DNA from: Geoalkalibacter sp.
GTDB taxonomy: Bacteria > Desulfobacterota > Desulfuromonadia > Desulfuromonadales > Geoalkalibacteraceae
Reading direction: 5' to 3'
NCBI RefSeq assembly: GCF_030605225.1
Contig: NZ_JAUWAV010000011.1
Span: 1 to 64,000 of the forward strand
Length of the DNA stretch: 64,000 nucleotides
The notes under the pieces were generated by a model. The model was not told the DNA's origin, made no database searches, and saw only the letters and a program-made list of their open reading frames with translations. Numbering within the stretch: position 1 is the first letter of the stretch; every line of letters starts with the position of its first letter. A program made the translations under genes and the position numbers. This document shows, piece after piece, positions 18,601 through 26,893 of this stretch.

Positions 18601-19241
18601 AGGGAATTGAGCCCCTCTGCGGCGGCGAATGAGAGCTGATCCTCGGTGATCGAGGAGACGGTGATCCGGCTGCCCGGCAGCGTGCCCAGCAGATCCCGCA
18701 GGTAGAGGTTGGACTTCTCCTGCACCGTGGGCGTGACGTCTCCGCTCTCGCGGTCGAACTTGTAGATCGGGATCACCCGGCGCTCGGCCACGTTGTTGGG
18801 CAGCGTCTGGCCGCTGGTATCCGTCGCCTTGAGAGAGAGAACCCATTTTTCCCGCTCGGCGGTGGGCTCGCCGGTGGCCGGATTGATCAGGGCCGGGTCC
18901 TGGGTGTAGCCGTAGTTGTACTTCAGCAGCTCCACGTAAACGTAATCGGCCCCGCTGGTGGTGGCCGGATCATAGGTCAGGGTCGCGCCGCTCACCTGTT
19001 CCAGATGGCCGTCGATGTAGACCACGCCCGGAGCCAGGGTCAGGACGTTGGCGGCCGCGCTGACCTCGAGGCCCATGATGATGGAGCCTTCCTTGAACAG
19101 GATGTCGGCGATCTTGCGCCGCTCCAGGTTGATGATGTCCTGCTGCTCGTTGAGTTCGGAATCCAGCAGGTCGCGATCCTGATGATAGCGGATGCGCTTG
19201 TAGTTCTTGGTCGTGTCGAATGTCTCGCGTGAGATGCTCAT
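15693..19241 (-). CDS. Tail fibre / baseplate wedge protein with DUF4815-type N-terminus
   Basis: 1182 aa, ATG at 19241 with GGAGGATTC upstream. The N-terminus (MSISRETFDTTKNYKRIRYH, DLLDSELNEQQDI) matches DUF4815-type phage structural proteins that anchor fibres to the baseplate. About 420-480 resembles a fibronectin-III-like module (SGATGYRVYRAATNG). Around 760-850 is an IPT/TIG-like Ig domain (ITPNLGRRGQTGIAVTGINF). The C-terminal third has repeated beta-rich modules with W-E-x-M-T and W-D-A-M-V segments typical of host-binding or glycan-binding fibres. It is the largest gene of the fibre block and probably a host-range determinant. Confidence 0.8.
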   Translation of the reverse strand: MSISRETFDTTKNYKRIRYHQDRDLLDSELNEQQDIINLERRKIADILFKEGSIIMGLEVSAAANVLTLAPGVVYIDGHLEQVSGATLTYDPATTSGADYVYVELLKYNYGYTQDPALINPATGEPTAEREKWVLSLKATDTSGQTLPNNVAERRVIPIYKFDRESGDVTPTVQEKSNLYLRDLLGTLPGSRITVSSITEDQLSFAAAEGLNSLIQNLAERTFDQAGSYLVRGFDTFIGGVDDDSVEAITNAGRAYIQGFRHQRDLPTSTLVPKSIATKSVRGEQKTFDINKRRYPVNSTPLKETTQVEAIVEITRNVTRGSVGGGEDLLDPNPVVDILEVSQGATIFQEGVDWQQSGNHVDWLGSGNEPAIGTTYTVRWTYTKQMVKGTDYVDSGWFGQANHPAAGNYFYLVTAYNATGETAFNAAAVIARATAAGQMNKLSWLPVSGATGYRVYRAATNGARTDYKRLMELGSEALSYVDDGVEEIGTASPPATNTAGLTMSPVQLELGNLNVINFGRGSLGDQPVNGSNCSLDYDYYLGRRDIVYATTTEIKRLEGAPADFPKLPIVPENALGLCSIDCPPNSTDMEIHNFGLTRITMDQIHDIIQDVEDLKYNDAQYQMNNELQNRDAQTKKGIYSDDFSNTAQSDIYHAEWDARVNEIARFVAPDRIPHSTVLSVDQAGSNASFFGSLALLPGNETVLVEQNDWSEERNINPYAVFDKPPAMLQITPNLGRRGQTGIAVTGINFTPSKSGIVLRCDGQVMANNLISDEAGRVNASFTIPTNARNGNRIVEMADGVYSARASLQINDPLVITRIERIIENRIIRVPVVQVVWRTQTIFVPRDPLAQTFSFTQNQVISSIGLQFTARDPSIPVTVQIRGVTTGLPNGVVFAEKVLAPNEISLSGETRIRFDDPFYAEANTSYSVVLLTNSTNYKVRTATLGKMGRWGIITRQTYMEGVLLESSNAETWTPLNGSDLAMKIYGYNFQSEGMIRFQPITGVQFSDINLDEYSAIPQGTGLDWEYSTDGGVTWDAMVPAEEERLPNLATRVQIRVRLSSSLANDTPAINFRDVNLVGYLNKTTGAYLTRENELTQGVESTKAYVQMQIPSGTTLQWFASNDGGLTWEAMTIQDTRPIDENWTEYTLVRTFTDNTGNKVRYKAEMTGTPLIYPRIHSLGATLS

Positions 19242-19256
19242 GTTTGAATCCTCCAG

Positions 19257-19790
19257 TTAGATCTTGATGATCCCGACCAGCTCCACGCGGGTGTCGGAAA
19301 TCTTGTTGAAGTCGGGAATGTTTTTCACCTCGTACAGGTAGCCCGAGCGCAGCACCTCACCGGTCGGGTTGGTGTCCTGATGGAAGACGCCGCCCATGGC
19401 GAGATCCCCGGTGACGCTTTGCACGTACTGCACGTCGCCGCCGAAGAAGCCGTATTCGCGGATGGTGATGCCGTTGGCCTCGGCCTCATCGAAGCGAAAG
19501 AAGATGCCGATGGTGTTGGTCTCCTCGCCGGTTTCGAGATAGCGCACGCCATTCACCAGCAGCGCCCCTTCGGCGTCCTCCTTGAGGAAGGTCCGCTTGT
19601 AGTAGCGCTTGCGGGCGCGTTCGTTTCTGAGCCCGGTCTGGCCGATGTCCGGCGCGGGCGGATTCTGCGGGTCGGTGAAGCTGGCATCCCCGTCGCCGAT
19701 GGCGCAGTGGGTGATGCCGTCCACGGCCTGGCCGAGGAGGAGTTTGGCCGTCAGTATCCGGCCGGTTTTAACGATGAGTCCCAGTGCCAT
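19257..19790 (-). CDS. Phage tail fibre-proximal protein
   Basis: 177 aa starting MALGLIVKTGRILTAKLLLG, with IGDGDASFTDPQNPPAPDIG at about 32-51. This N-terminal pattern (G-d-G, then a proline-rich patch) is typical of small tail-fibre connector proteins in contractile-tail phages. Start supported by GGAGAA. It lies 15 bp upstream of the DUF4815-type fibre gene. The exact family is not certain. Confidence 0.65.
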   Translation of the reverse strand: MALGLIVKTGRILTAKLLLGQAVDGITHCAIGDGDASFTDPQNPPAPDIGQTGLRNERARKRYYKRTFLKEDAEGALLVNGVRYLETGEETNTIGIFFRFDEAEANGITIREYGFFGGDVQYVQSVTGDLAMGGVFHQDTNPTGEVLRSGYLYEVKNIPDFNKISDTRVELVGIIKI

Positions 19791-19802
19791 TGCTATTCTC
19801 CT

Positions 19803-20264
19803 TTAGGTCTGAATTTCGTGGTCTTGATCGATGAGCACCGCGAACAGGATCTGGCGCGTGTCGGCCAGCAGCCCGGCCGGGATCGCGATGCGCTGAACGG
19901 TGTCGGAGCGGCTGATGTGCGCGCCGGATGTCCGGACGCTGGTGTCGATACTCCGCAGCCAGGGGCGCGTCACCCGCACCGCCGCGTCAACATCGACGCC
20001 CAGACGGCCATGGACGACGAGCCACAGGTCGGCGCTCCGGTTCAGGCGGTTGTTCACGCGAAGCGCGAGGTCGGATCGACGTTCGAGCCGATGGGCGACC
20101 CGCATTGCGCTGTCGGCCCGGACCATCACCGTGCGCCTGGCCGGTGCCCCGGAAAACAGCTCGAAGAGCGCTCCGGGTTGCGCCGCTCCAATGGCGAGCA
20201 GTTCCGGCCGCCGTGTGCCTCTGCGGGTGGTGATGGATGCCAGTTGTCCCTTATGCACGGCCAC
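19803..20264 (-). CDS. Hypothetical tail-region protein, GTG start
   Basis: 153 aa from a GTG at 20264 with GGGAGGATTC upstream. It contains degenerate repeats of an R-x-D-x-A-x-R-V pattern (VRADSAMRVAHRLERRSDLALRV, RSADLWLVVHGRLGVDVDAAVRV), about 20 residues each, suggesting a beta-repeat or solenoid structural protein. No catalytic motif seen. It overlaps a 43-codon gene by 14 bp and sits among fibre genes. Confidence 0.6.
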   Translation of the reverse strand: MAVHKGQLASITTRRGTRRPELLAIGAAQPGALFELFSGAPARRTVMVRADSAMRVAHRLERRSDLALRVNNRLNRSADLWLVVHGRLGVDVDAAVRVTRPWLRSIDTSVRTSGAHISRSDTVQRIAIPAGLLADTRQILFAVLIDQDHEIQT

Positions 20265-20382
20265 GGCGAATCCTCCCGCTGAGCTTGAGCCCCTGGCCCC
20301 GGTTCATGGACATAAGCGTTTCCGGGCGACGCTGGCCGGTGATCGTGGTGACGGTTTTGAGCTTTCCGCTATGCGTTGCCAT
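20251..20382 (-). CDS. 43-aa basic protein between two tail genes
   Basis: A very short gene (MATHSGKLKTVTTITGQRRP and 23 more residues, then TAA at 20251-20253). It has a near-perfect AAGGAG 7 nt before the ATG, begins 4 bp after the upstream 329-aa gene and overlaps the next gene's GTG by 14 bp, the usual packing of this operon. The product is strongly basic. Function unknown; confidence rests on the ribosome site and the packing. Confidence 0.55.
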   Translation of the reverse strand: MATHSGKLKTVTTITGQRRPETLMSMNRGQGLKLSGRIRRGRA

Positions 20383-20386
20383 GGCG

Positions 20387-21376
20387 TTACTCCTTCACCG
20401 CGCACCAGCCGCCGGTGGTCAGGTTGAACACGCGGTAGCTGTCCGTTCCGATTTGAATGGTGTCTTCCGAGGCGACGTTGCCGCCGCCCACGGCGAAGAT
20501 CTCGATGAGTTCGCCGCGCAGTTCCTGGTAGGCGGCGGAGCCGGACATCGAGGCGAGCCAGGGAAAGAGGATGGTGGTGCCGTAGCGCATCTCCGGATCG
20601 GTTTCGCCCTGGAGCCCGCCATTTGCCGCGCCGCAGCGGCCCTGCTGGCCGGACGCGGAAGTCCAGCCATCGAACTTGTTCACGGCGTAGAAGGTGCCCG
20701 GCGCGTTGTAGTAGCTGTTGACGACCGGCTGCGGGTCCTCGCCGATCTTGGCTCCCGAGGCATAATCCCGAACGAGGGTCTCGACGGTGATGGTGTTCGG
20801 CGTGGCGACGGTGTCGACGGCACTCACCCGCACGCGTTCGATGCCCGCGTCGTCCTTGATCACATAGTCCTGCCCAGGCGTGACCACGGTGGCGTCGTTG
20901 ACCTGAAGCACCACGCCGCTTCCGGCGGTGACCGCCGCCTGCGTGAGCGCGACGGCCCCGGACCAGAAGCGTTTCAGCAAGCCGCTGTAATGGCCGTAGT
21001 AGGTGGAGACGAGCTTGGTGACCACGAAGACGTGGTCCAGGTCGGCGAACAGCCAGAAGATGAAGTCGGCACTGTCCTCCACCCGCAGGTAGGTGTAACT
21101 GGTGTGCGAAGCCTCGTTGACGCCGGTGTGGGTGGCAGCAATCCAATACTGGAATGCGGCGACGTGAATCCGCCCGGAGGTGGTGCTGATACGGAACTGC
21201 AGATAGACGTCCTCGGCCCCGGATTCCCCGTGAGACTTGAAGACGAAATACGGCTGCGGGTCGGCCGACTGGTCGTCATGCAGGGTCCATCCGGTGGTGG
21301 TCACCAGGAAGGTACGCAGTTGATTGAGCAGGTCGAGCCGACCGTGGGCGAGCCCTTGAATACTGTGGTATGCCAT
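20387..21376 (-). CDS. Hypothetical phage tail / fibre-region protein
   Basis: 329 aa, start supported by AGGAGG. The N-terminal part (MAYHSIQGLAHGRLDLLNQL, residues 1-120) is compact and aromatic-rich, and the rest is beta-rich with glycine loops. No transmembrane segment. By position between gpI and the fibre genes it is probably a baseplate-peripheral or fibre-attachment protein; not recognised with certainty. Confidence 0.65.
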   Translation of the reverse strand: MAYHSIQGLAHGRLDLLNQLRTFLVTTTGWTLHDDQSADPQPYFVFKSHGESGAEDVYLQFRISTTSGRIHVAAFQYWIAATHTGVNEASHTSYTYLRVEDSADFIFWLFADLDHVFVVTKLVSTYYGHYSGLLKRFWSGAVALTQAAVTAGSGVVLQVNDATVVTPGQDYVIKDDAGIERVRVSAVDTVATPNTITVETLVRDYASGAKIGEDPQPVVNSYYNAPGTFYAVNKFDGWTSASGQQGRCGAANGGLQGETDPEMRYGTTILFPWLASMSGSAAYQELRGELIEIFAVGGGNVASEDTIQIGTDSYRVFNLTTGGWCAVKE

Positions 21377-21386
21377 GGCGGCCTCC

Positions 21387-21980
21387 TTAGAGAATCGGGT
21401 TTTCCGTGCCGGTCAGGCGCAGCTTGATGTCGAGTTTGTTTTGCACCGGCGTGCCCGGGAGCACGGTGCAGCGCCGCCAGAAAGACAACGTCTGCTGAAA
21501 TGCCTTGTCGCCGAGATTGAGCGGTGCGCCCTGGGTGGCGGTGTCGAGTTCGGCCTGGGTCATGGCCAGGCGGTACCAGACCGATTCGTCGGTGCCGGTT
21601 TCGTCGATGGGATCGAGCACCAGTCCGGTGTAGTCGTAGCCTGAATAGACGGTCGTTCCGGCGTCGTGCGCGGCCGGAGCGGTGTTGGCCACGCCCCGCT
21701 GAACGGTGAGATTGGCGGTGCCGCCGCCGCTTTCGACGAGCATCTGCTCGCCGTCGATGATGATCAGTTCGCCGTCGGCAAAGCGCGGTTCGGCCAGGGC
21801 GATGGAGGGCTGCGCCGCGTCGATGGCCGAAGCGAGGCCCGTCTGCTCGTTGGCGACGTAGAGTTGCCGATCCTTGATGTCGCCGTCGGTGCCGTTGTAG
21901 CTCTCGGCCTCGGGGCGGCTGAAATCCCCCTCGGAAATCTGCTGGGTCAGCGCTTCGTCAAGATAGAGATGTATCGCCAT
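21387..21980 (-). CDS. Hypothetical phage tail protein
   Basis: 197 aa, ATG with GGAGAA upstream. The N-terminus is MAIHLYLDEALTQQISEGDF. A central acidic beta-rich region contains GELIIIDGEQMLVESGGGTANLTVQRG, a pattern common in small baseplate or fibre-adaptor proteins that repeat ligand-like beta hairpins. It lies 10 bp from both neighbours in the fibre operon. Family not identified. Confidence 0.6.
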   Translation of the reverse strand: MAIHLYLDEALTQQISEGDFSRPEAESYNGTDGDIKDRQLYVANEQTGLASAIDAAQPSIALAEPRFADGELIIIDGEQMLVESGGGTANLTVQRGVANTAPAAHDAGTTVYSGYDYTGLVLDPIDETGTDESVWYRLAMTQAELDTATQGAPLNLGDKAFQQTLSFWRRCTVLPGTPVQNKLDIKLRLTGTENPIL

Positions 21981-21990
21981 GGGTTCTCCT

Positions 21991-23565
21991 TCAGGTGGGC
22001 CACTGGGTGGCGCGATAGTTGTTGGTGGCGGCCTCGAACCCGGCCTGCGTCGGCGCGTGCAGATCCTGCTGACGGAACAGCCAGCGGTAGGAAGGCCGCG
22101 ACCAGCGGAATCCGGCCTGGTTGAGGCGCATGCGGCTGACGCGCATGGGGCGGGTCCGATCCACGGAGAGACGCAGGCCGGTGGTGTTGAGCGGGCTCGC
22201 GCCCAGCTTCATGGTCTCGACCCGATGGCGCTGGAGAGAGCCCGTGTCCACGTAGACTTCAAGCGAAGCCCGTTCGCCGGTCAGATTCGCATTGCTCAGA
22301 TACCGGGTGTTCAGGGTGTTCGCGTTGAGCCGGAACACAGGCCCTCTCCGCCGCCATCGGTCGATCCGGTCGACGGCCAGGGTGACGTCCGCGTCGCAGC
22401 CAGCGGTGGAGGCGAGCAGCAGATTGCAGATGCCGCCCTGGTTGGCGGTGAGATCGAGACCTTCGTTGAGCCTGGCGCGGCCAAGCTGAAAGCAGAGGCG
22501 GTGCCGGGATTCCAAGGGCAGGCGCAGGTCGTACTTGGCCTCCGCCCGCTCGACCGGTTCCGCCTGTGTGTCGAAAAAGAAATCCTTCTGCCGGAAGCAG
22601 TAGCGCAGCGCGGTCTCGCCATGGGTCAGCGGCTTGCGGTTGAGATGGCTCTCACCCAGCCCGAAGCCGCTTTCCAGCACATCGCCTTCGAAATCGCGGC
22701 CGGTATAGATGGGCGTGCAGAAGGAAACCCGATCCTCGCCCACGCGGGTGTACGGCAGCCGCCAGTCGTTGAGGGCCTTGTGGTTCAGGCGCATCCGGTT
22801 CTGGCGGCCGTGAAAACGGGAAACCTTCACGGCGGCCCGGTCGATCTCCGGGATCATCTCCGTGGTGCTGGTGAGCTGCAGCAACTCCCAGGCCCTCTGC
22901 TTGTTGGTCAGGTGACGACAGGAACCGAGCGAGGAACGTCCGAGGACGAAGGTTTCGTCGAGAAATGCCAGCACGATCCGGCGCACGGCGTTGGCATGCC
23001 CGAAGTCGAGCATCGCGCCGCCTTCGATCCATTCGAGCAGAAACTGGAGCCAGAAACAGCGCGTGCCCGCCGGGTGGTGAAACACCAGGGCGTCGCGCAG
23101 CCCCTCGGTCTGGTTGAGACACAGCACGCGAAACACGCCGAGGCTGAACACCAGCCCGGGCAGCTTGGCGCTGCTGAGTCTGGAGCGGGCATTGAGACGC
23201 AGCGCCGAGCGGAAGGTCTCCTGCAGTTCCCCCTGCCAACCGAGCGCGTCAAAGTCGCGTTCGATGGCCGGGATGGTGCCCTTGCGGCGATAGATTTCGA
23301 CCGCCTCCCGCACGCGGCGGCGCTGGCAGTCCGGCGAACAGGTGCCGTCCACTTCGAGGCCGACCAGTCTCGCCAGCAGCGGCAAGAAGCGTTCGTCGCA
23401 ATGATCGACGTCGAAGATGGTCGGGAAGTCGTCAATGGCCTGCTTGAGCTCGTCGAGCGTTCCGGCGGGAAGGCTCAGAAAGGTACGCAGGTCACCGGCC
23501 TCGTCGTTGTGCTCGTAAAGCGGCGGCAGCAGGCCGAGCAGATTGTCCTTGAACCAATCCGACAT
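21991..23565 (-). CDS. Phage tail protein I (gpI-like baseplate wedge)
   Basis: 524 aa from the ATG at 23565 (TGATG overlap with the gpJ-like gene). Residues 1-120 carry the P2 gpI-like tail-protein domain: LPPLYEHNDEAGDLRTFLS, LDELKQAIDDFPTIFD, RFLPLLARLVGLEVDG, then EIYRRKGTIPAIERDF. The long C-terminal part (about 250-524) is rich in R-L-N repeats and beta strands, much longer than P2 gpI (176 aa), so it probably carries an added fibre-binding or structural region. It acts in the baseplate wedge with gpJ. Confidence 0.82.
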   Translation of the reverse strand: MSDWFKDNLLGLLPPLYEHNDEAGDLRTFLSLPAGTLDELKQAIDDFPTIFDVDHCDERFLPLLARLVGLEVDGTCSPDCQRRRVREAVEIYRRKGTIPAIERDFDALGWQGELQETFRSALRLNARSRLSSAKLPGLVFSLGVFRVLCLNQTEGLRDALVFHHPAGTRCFWLQFLLEWIEGGAMLDFGHANAVRRIVLAFLDETFVLGRSSLGSCRHLTNKQRAWELLQLTSTTEMIPEIDRAAVKVSRFHGRQNRMRLNHKALNDWRLPYTRVGEDRVSFCTPIYTGRDFEGDVLESGFGLGESHLNRKPLTHGETALRYCFRQKDFFFDTQAEPVERAEAKYDLRLPLESRHRLCFQLGRARLNEGLDLTANQGGICNLLLASTAGCDADVTLAVDRIDRWRRRGPVFRLNANTLNTRYLSNANLTGERASLEVYVDTGSLQRHRVETMKLGASPLNTTGLRLSVDRTRPMRVSRMRLNQAGFRWSRPSYRWLFRQQDLHAPTQAGFEAATNNYRATQWPT

Positions 23566-24974
23566 CAACCGGCCCTCCGCAGATCGAGGTTGACGCTGCC
23601 GAGAACCGGGATTTCGCCATGGCGCAGCTCGATGTCCTGCTGGGGCGCGTAGAGATGCATGTGGCTGACGCCACGCACGCCATCGATCAGGGCGACGAGG
23701 TCGGAGAAGTGAATGGTCTGCCCGAAGGAGACCCGGTCGAAGGAAAAGAAATCGGTGAGCGCGGCTTCGATGCGGCTGCGCACGTTTTCCAGCGGTTCAC
23801 CGGGCCAGATGTAGACCTCGGCGTCGATGGAAACGGGGCGGTAGATCGGGTCGAACAGGTTGATCTCGACCGTGATGACCTTGCGGCGTTCGAGAAACTC
23901 CGCGAGGTCCCGCTTGAGAAGCGCCGAGGGCATTCCGCCGCCATTGGGGGCGATGGCCAGTTGGACGTTGTAATAACGGATGTTCTGGCAGGCATTGGTG
24001 TCGAGCACCTTGGCCTTGGCGACGCCGGGGTAGCCCTCGGCGAGGGCCTGGTAATCCTCCAGGGTGACGGCCTTCCAGAGACTGCGCAGCTCAGCCGGTG
24101 CCTGTCGGCGGGCGTGTTCGAGGGCTTCCCGCGAAGCGCCGCCGGTGGCGGGCACAGGATTGGTGACGGTCAGGGAGACCTGGCCGCCGTCGAGGTAGAC
24201 CGGGCTCAGCAGTTGGGTGATCCGGTTCGGACCGAGATTGCCCTGGTCTCCGATGGTCTGCAGATAGCTGACGGTGATGGCGCTTCCCTGAGCGGGTACA
24301 GCGCCACTTTGCCCGTCGCCGAAAATCAGGGTAGAGATGTCGAGCGCATCCAGGTCGGCCATGAAATGGCGGCTGTCGGCCATACTGTCCTGAAAATGAT
24401 CGACCTCGCTCCAGGCGTCGTCCCCCACCGTAACGGTGATGGTGCCCTGGGCGATGACGTCGCCGGTCAGGCGGATGCGCTGGAATGGCAGCCCCGTCGA
24501 CGTGAAGGCCTCGGTGCGGCGCACGCCTTGCCGGGCCGGAATATCCACCGAGAGCACGCCTCGCGGTAGCAGGCCGTCCTCGACCGTCTCGAAATCCGCC
24601 TCGCCGTCACTCAGCAAGGCACGGCAGGCCGTCCCCGCCGGAATGGTCAGATCCTTGCCGAGCGGGGCGGAGAGCCGGAAACGCAGCGTGGTGGTGGAGG
24701 CCACCGGCGAGTCCAGCCGGTAGCCGATGAGCTTGCAGAGGTTGATGACGTTCTGGCGCTGGCGGGCCGTGGGCAGAAAGGCCTCGGCCGCCTGGGCATC
24801 CAGGTAGTAGGCCAGCATGTCGCCCACTCCGCAGAACAGATCGAGCAGGACGACGCCGAGATCGGAGTGATTGAAATCGGTCCAGCGGTCGGTGAGCTGC
24901 GGGATCTTCGCCAGCAGCTCCTGACGGATCGATTCGTAATCCTTGTTGATGTATCCGATGCTTGCGCGGCCCAT
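23565..24974 (-). CDS. Baseplate wedge protein J-like
   Basis: 469 aa. The N-terminus (GYINKDYESIRQELLAKIPQ, DRWTDFNHSDLGVVLLDLFC) and the central LRFRLSAPLGKDLTIPAGT are the hallmarks of gpJ/gp47-type baseplate wedge proteins. It is the first gene after late site 1 (25030-25061) and after a leader hairpin. It is coupled to gpI by a TGATG overlap. It forms the wedge ring that triggers sheath contraction. Confidence 0.88.
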   Translation of the reverse strand: MGRASIGYINKDYESIRQELLAKIPQLTDRWTDFNHSDLGVVLLDLFCGVGDMLAYYLDAQAAEAFLPTARQRQNVINLCKLIGYRLDSPVASTTTLRFRLSAPLGKDLTIPAGTACRALLSDGEADFETVEDGLLPRGVLSVDIPARQGVRRTEAFTSTGLPFQRIRLTGDVIAQGTITVTVGDDAWSEVDHFQDSMADSRHFMADLDALDISTLIFGDGQSGAVPAQGSAITVSYLQTIGDQGNLGPNRITQLLSPVYLDGGQVSLTVTNPVPATGGASREALEHARRQAPAELRSLWKAVTLEDYQALAEGYPGVAKAKVLDTNACQNIRYYNVQLAIAPNGGGMPSALLKRDLAEFLERRKVITVEINLFDPIYRPVSIDAEVYIWPGEPLENVRSRIEAALTDFFSFDRVSFGQTIHFSDLVALIDGVRGVSHMHLYAPQQDIELRHGEIPVLGSVNLDLRRAG

Positions 24975-24999
24975 GGTCTCTCCGGTTTTCGGCGGTTAT

Positions 25000-25022
25000 G
25001 CGAGAGCGCCTGATGCTCTCGC
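25000..25022 (-). promoter_or_regulatory. 5'-leader hairpin upstream of the gpJ-like gene
   Basis: A perfect 8-bp inverted repeat, GCGAGAGC (25000-25007) and GCTCTCGC (25015-25022), with a 7-nt loop, between late site 1 and the ribosome site of the gpJ-like gene. It could stabilise the mRNA 5' end. Similar leader stems follow sites 4 and 5. Confidence 0.5.
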
Positions 25023-25029
25023 CACGCCG

Positions 25030-25061
25030 GTTACTTACCGGAAGGGGCCTAGATGTGTCGG
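25030..25061 (-). promoter_or_regulatory. Late site 1 (CCGACA-N13-TCCGGTAAGTAAC)
   Basis: Minus-strand match to the seven-copy 32-bp element: CCGACA, 13 nt, then TCCGGTAAGTAAC, followed by CCGG. It starts 12 bp after the TGA of the gp25-like gene and precedes the gpJ-gpI-fibre transcription unit. GTAAGT falls 17 nt after CCGACA, the spacing of a -35/-10 pair. Confidence 0.65.
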
Positions 25062-25073
25062 AGGCGGGATGCC

Positions 25074-25991
25074 TCAGAGCGGGCCGCGCAGTTGCCAGAC
25101 GGGATTGGACTGCCCGGAGGTGTTGTTGAGGTAGTGGGATTCCTTCTTGCCCTCGAAATAGAACAGGCCGATGCGACCCGGCTGCGACGTGGTGATCTGG
25201 TGAACGGTGCCAGCGGCGTTGTCTTCCGCCTGGCTTTGCGTGTCGAAGCCCAGACCGCTCGCGGCCAGATAGAGGCCGTGCTCGGCCTGGGGCGCTTCCG
25301 TTTCAGGCGCTCCCTCGAACGTCAGGTAATGGCCGTGATTGTCACCCGGATCGCTGACGATCCACTTGCCGTTGCGGTCCTGAAAGGCTCCCTCGATGTA
25401 GGCGACTTCGTATTCCCCGGCTGGCCAGATGAAGGAATCCGCCGGATCGGGGCTCATTTCGGCCGCGTCGAACCAGAGCAGATTGAACAGTGAGCGCACG
25501 TCCGGCGACAGGCGCACGCTGCGCACCGGCGGTGGTTCCTGCTCGGGTTCCGGCTGGGGATAGCTGGGCGCGGGATTGTTCGGGTCTTCTCTGTAGAAGG
25601 GATAGACCAGGTTGCCGTCCACCTGGCTCTGGATCACCCGGTAGGCGATATGCACCAGCAGCAGGTTGCCGTCGATGTTCAGCGGCCGGTCGTCGAAGCG
25701 CACCTCCGTGATGATCACCCGTTTTTCCCAGCGCTTGATGGCGTCGATTACGTAATGGCGCAGCAGGCCCTTGAGCACCTCGTCGTTCTGTTCGAACACC
25801 AGATCCTTCAGCCTGGAGCCGAACTCCGGATTCATGAACCGTTCGCCGATTCGGGTGCCGAGGATCTGTAGGATGCTTTCGCGGATATGCTCGTGCTCCC
25901 GCGAGGTGGCGGTCGATACCTGGGTGCCGCCGGATACCCACTGAAACCGGAACGGGTAGCGCAATCCCTTGCCGAGAAAGTCATAGCTCAT
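25074..25991 (-). CDS. gp25-like baseplate wedge protein with C-terminal extension
   Basis: 305 aa from the ATG at 25991 (TGATG overlap). Residues about 1-130 form a GPW/gp25 domain (REHEHIRESILQILGTRIGERFMNPEFGS). Family members are usually about 130 aa; here a proline-rich linker (about 155-170) leads to a 130-aa C-terminal domain with S-x-D-V-R-S-L-F and a beta-rich H-Y-L-T-F segment. The extension is probably an added surface or fibre-docking module. Confidence 0.8.
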   Translation of the reverse strand: MSYDFLGKGLRYPFRFQWVSGGTQVSTATSREHEHIRESILQILGTRIGERFMNPEFGSRLKDLVFEQNDEVLKGLLRHYVIDAIKRWEKRVIITEVRFDDRPLNIDGNLLLVHIAYRVIQSQVDGNLVYPFYREDPNNPAPSYPQPEPEQEPPPVRSVRLSPDVRSLFNLLWFDAAEMSPDPADSFIWPAGEYEVAYIEGAFQDRNGKWIVSDPGDNHGHYLTFEGAPETEAPQAEHGLYLAASGLGFDTQSQAEDNAAGTVHQITTSQPGRIGLFYFEGKKESHYLNNTSGQSNPVWQLRGPL

Positions 25992-26881
25992 CAGGAACGC
26001 TCCTCGCAGTCGATGCCGCACTGTCCCGAGCAGCCATTTTCCGAAGTGCCGTCGTCAATGGCTTCTCCCTGGAACCGGACCACCAGATCCAGGCCATTTT
26101 TCAGACCCAGGTGGATGGTGCCGTCCGCCTCGATCAGTCCGCCGTGGCCGGACTGGCCGCACTGGAATCCCTTGGCTCCGCCGGAGAGCAGACGGACAGC
26201 GATGGTTTCGCCGATGCCCTCGATGCGACCGATGCCGATAATGTCGACAGGTCCGGCCGGGTTGATCAGGGTGATGAACCGCTCCCGGTGATCGACGTCG
26301 AGGCGGATGCCCTCGGGCAGAACCACCGCGAAGCGTTCCGCGCCCATGGCGGTCGGCTCGATTCCGGCGGGCAGTCCGCTGATACCGGCTGCCTCCTGGG
26401 TCGAACGCAGATAGGATTCGACCAGGGTGTAAAGGCGTCCCGGGGCGACCTCGATGGCCGTGCCGGGTCCGGGGGTGATGACCTGCTGTTCCCCAGCGTC
26501 GATGACGCAGATTCGTTGGTCGTCCGTAGTCCGCAAGATCATGCCGTCGGGCAAGGTGAAGAGCCGGTTGCCATCCGGCAGATCCCGGGGTTCGGTGCCC
26601 ACGGGCAGTTCGACGAAGGGATAGAAATCGGGCTCCGGCTCGATCTGAACCTGGTCCAGGTACTCCTGGGTCCTGGCCTGCTGGGCCTCCAGATAGGCCT
26701 GGGCCTGGCCGCGCATCGCCTCCGAGGCGGCGTGACCGGCCTCCAGCAACGTGCGGATGCCGGAAAGCTCCTCACGGATGCCGGACAGGTGATCGCAGAG
26801 CGCCCGTAAAACATACTGCTGTTCGCCGGAATCGGTCTGTTCGATGGTGGCCTGCAAGTCGGCGGGTTCTTCGGAAATCAT
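25991..26881 (-). CDS. Hypothetical baseplate-region protein
   Basis: 296 aa with a GGAGG ribosome site. Residues 1-75 are a coiled coil (DLQATIEQ to EAQQARTQEYLDQ), and the remainder is beta-rich with repeated PxGxxPxDLPDGNRLFTLPDG-like loops. The C-terminus is cysteine-rich (CSGQCGIDCEERS), suggesting a bound metal or disulfides. Translationally coupled to the gp25-like gene. Not recognised; probably a trimeric fibre or decoration protein. Confidence 0.6.
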   Translation of the reverse strand: MISEEPADLQATIEQTDSGEQQYVLRALCDHLSGIREELSGIRTLLEAGHAASEAMRGQAQAYLEAQQARTQEYLDQVQIEPEPDFYPFVELPVGTEPRDLPDGNRLFTLPDGMILRTTDDQRICVIDAGEQQVITPGPGTAIEVAPGRLYTLVESYLRSTQEAAGISGLPAGIEPTAMGAERFAVVLPEGIRLDVDHRERFITLINPAGPVDIIGIGRIEGIGETIAVRLLSGGAKGFQCGQSGHGGLIEADGTIHLGLKNGLDLVVRFQGEAIDDGTSENGCSGQCGIDCEERS

Positions 26882-26893
26882 GGAAAACCTCCA

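Noticed and set aside
15573-18632. 1019-codon plus-strand open frame opposite the tail fibre gene
   Set aside because: Low-complexity His/Gly/Val-rich translation, no ribosome site, antisense to a well-supported fibre gene.
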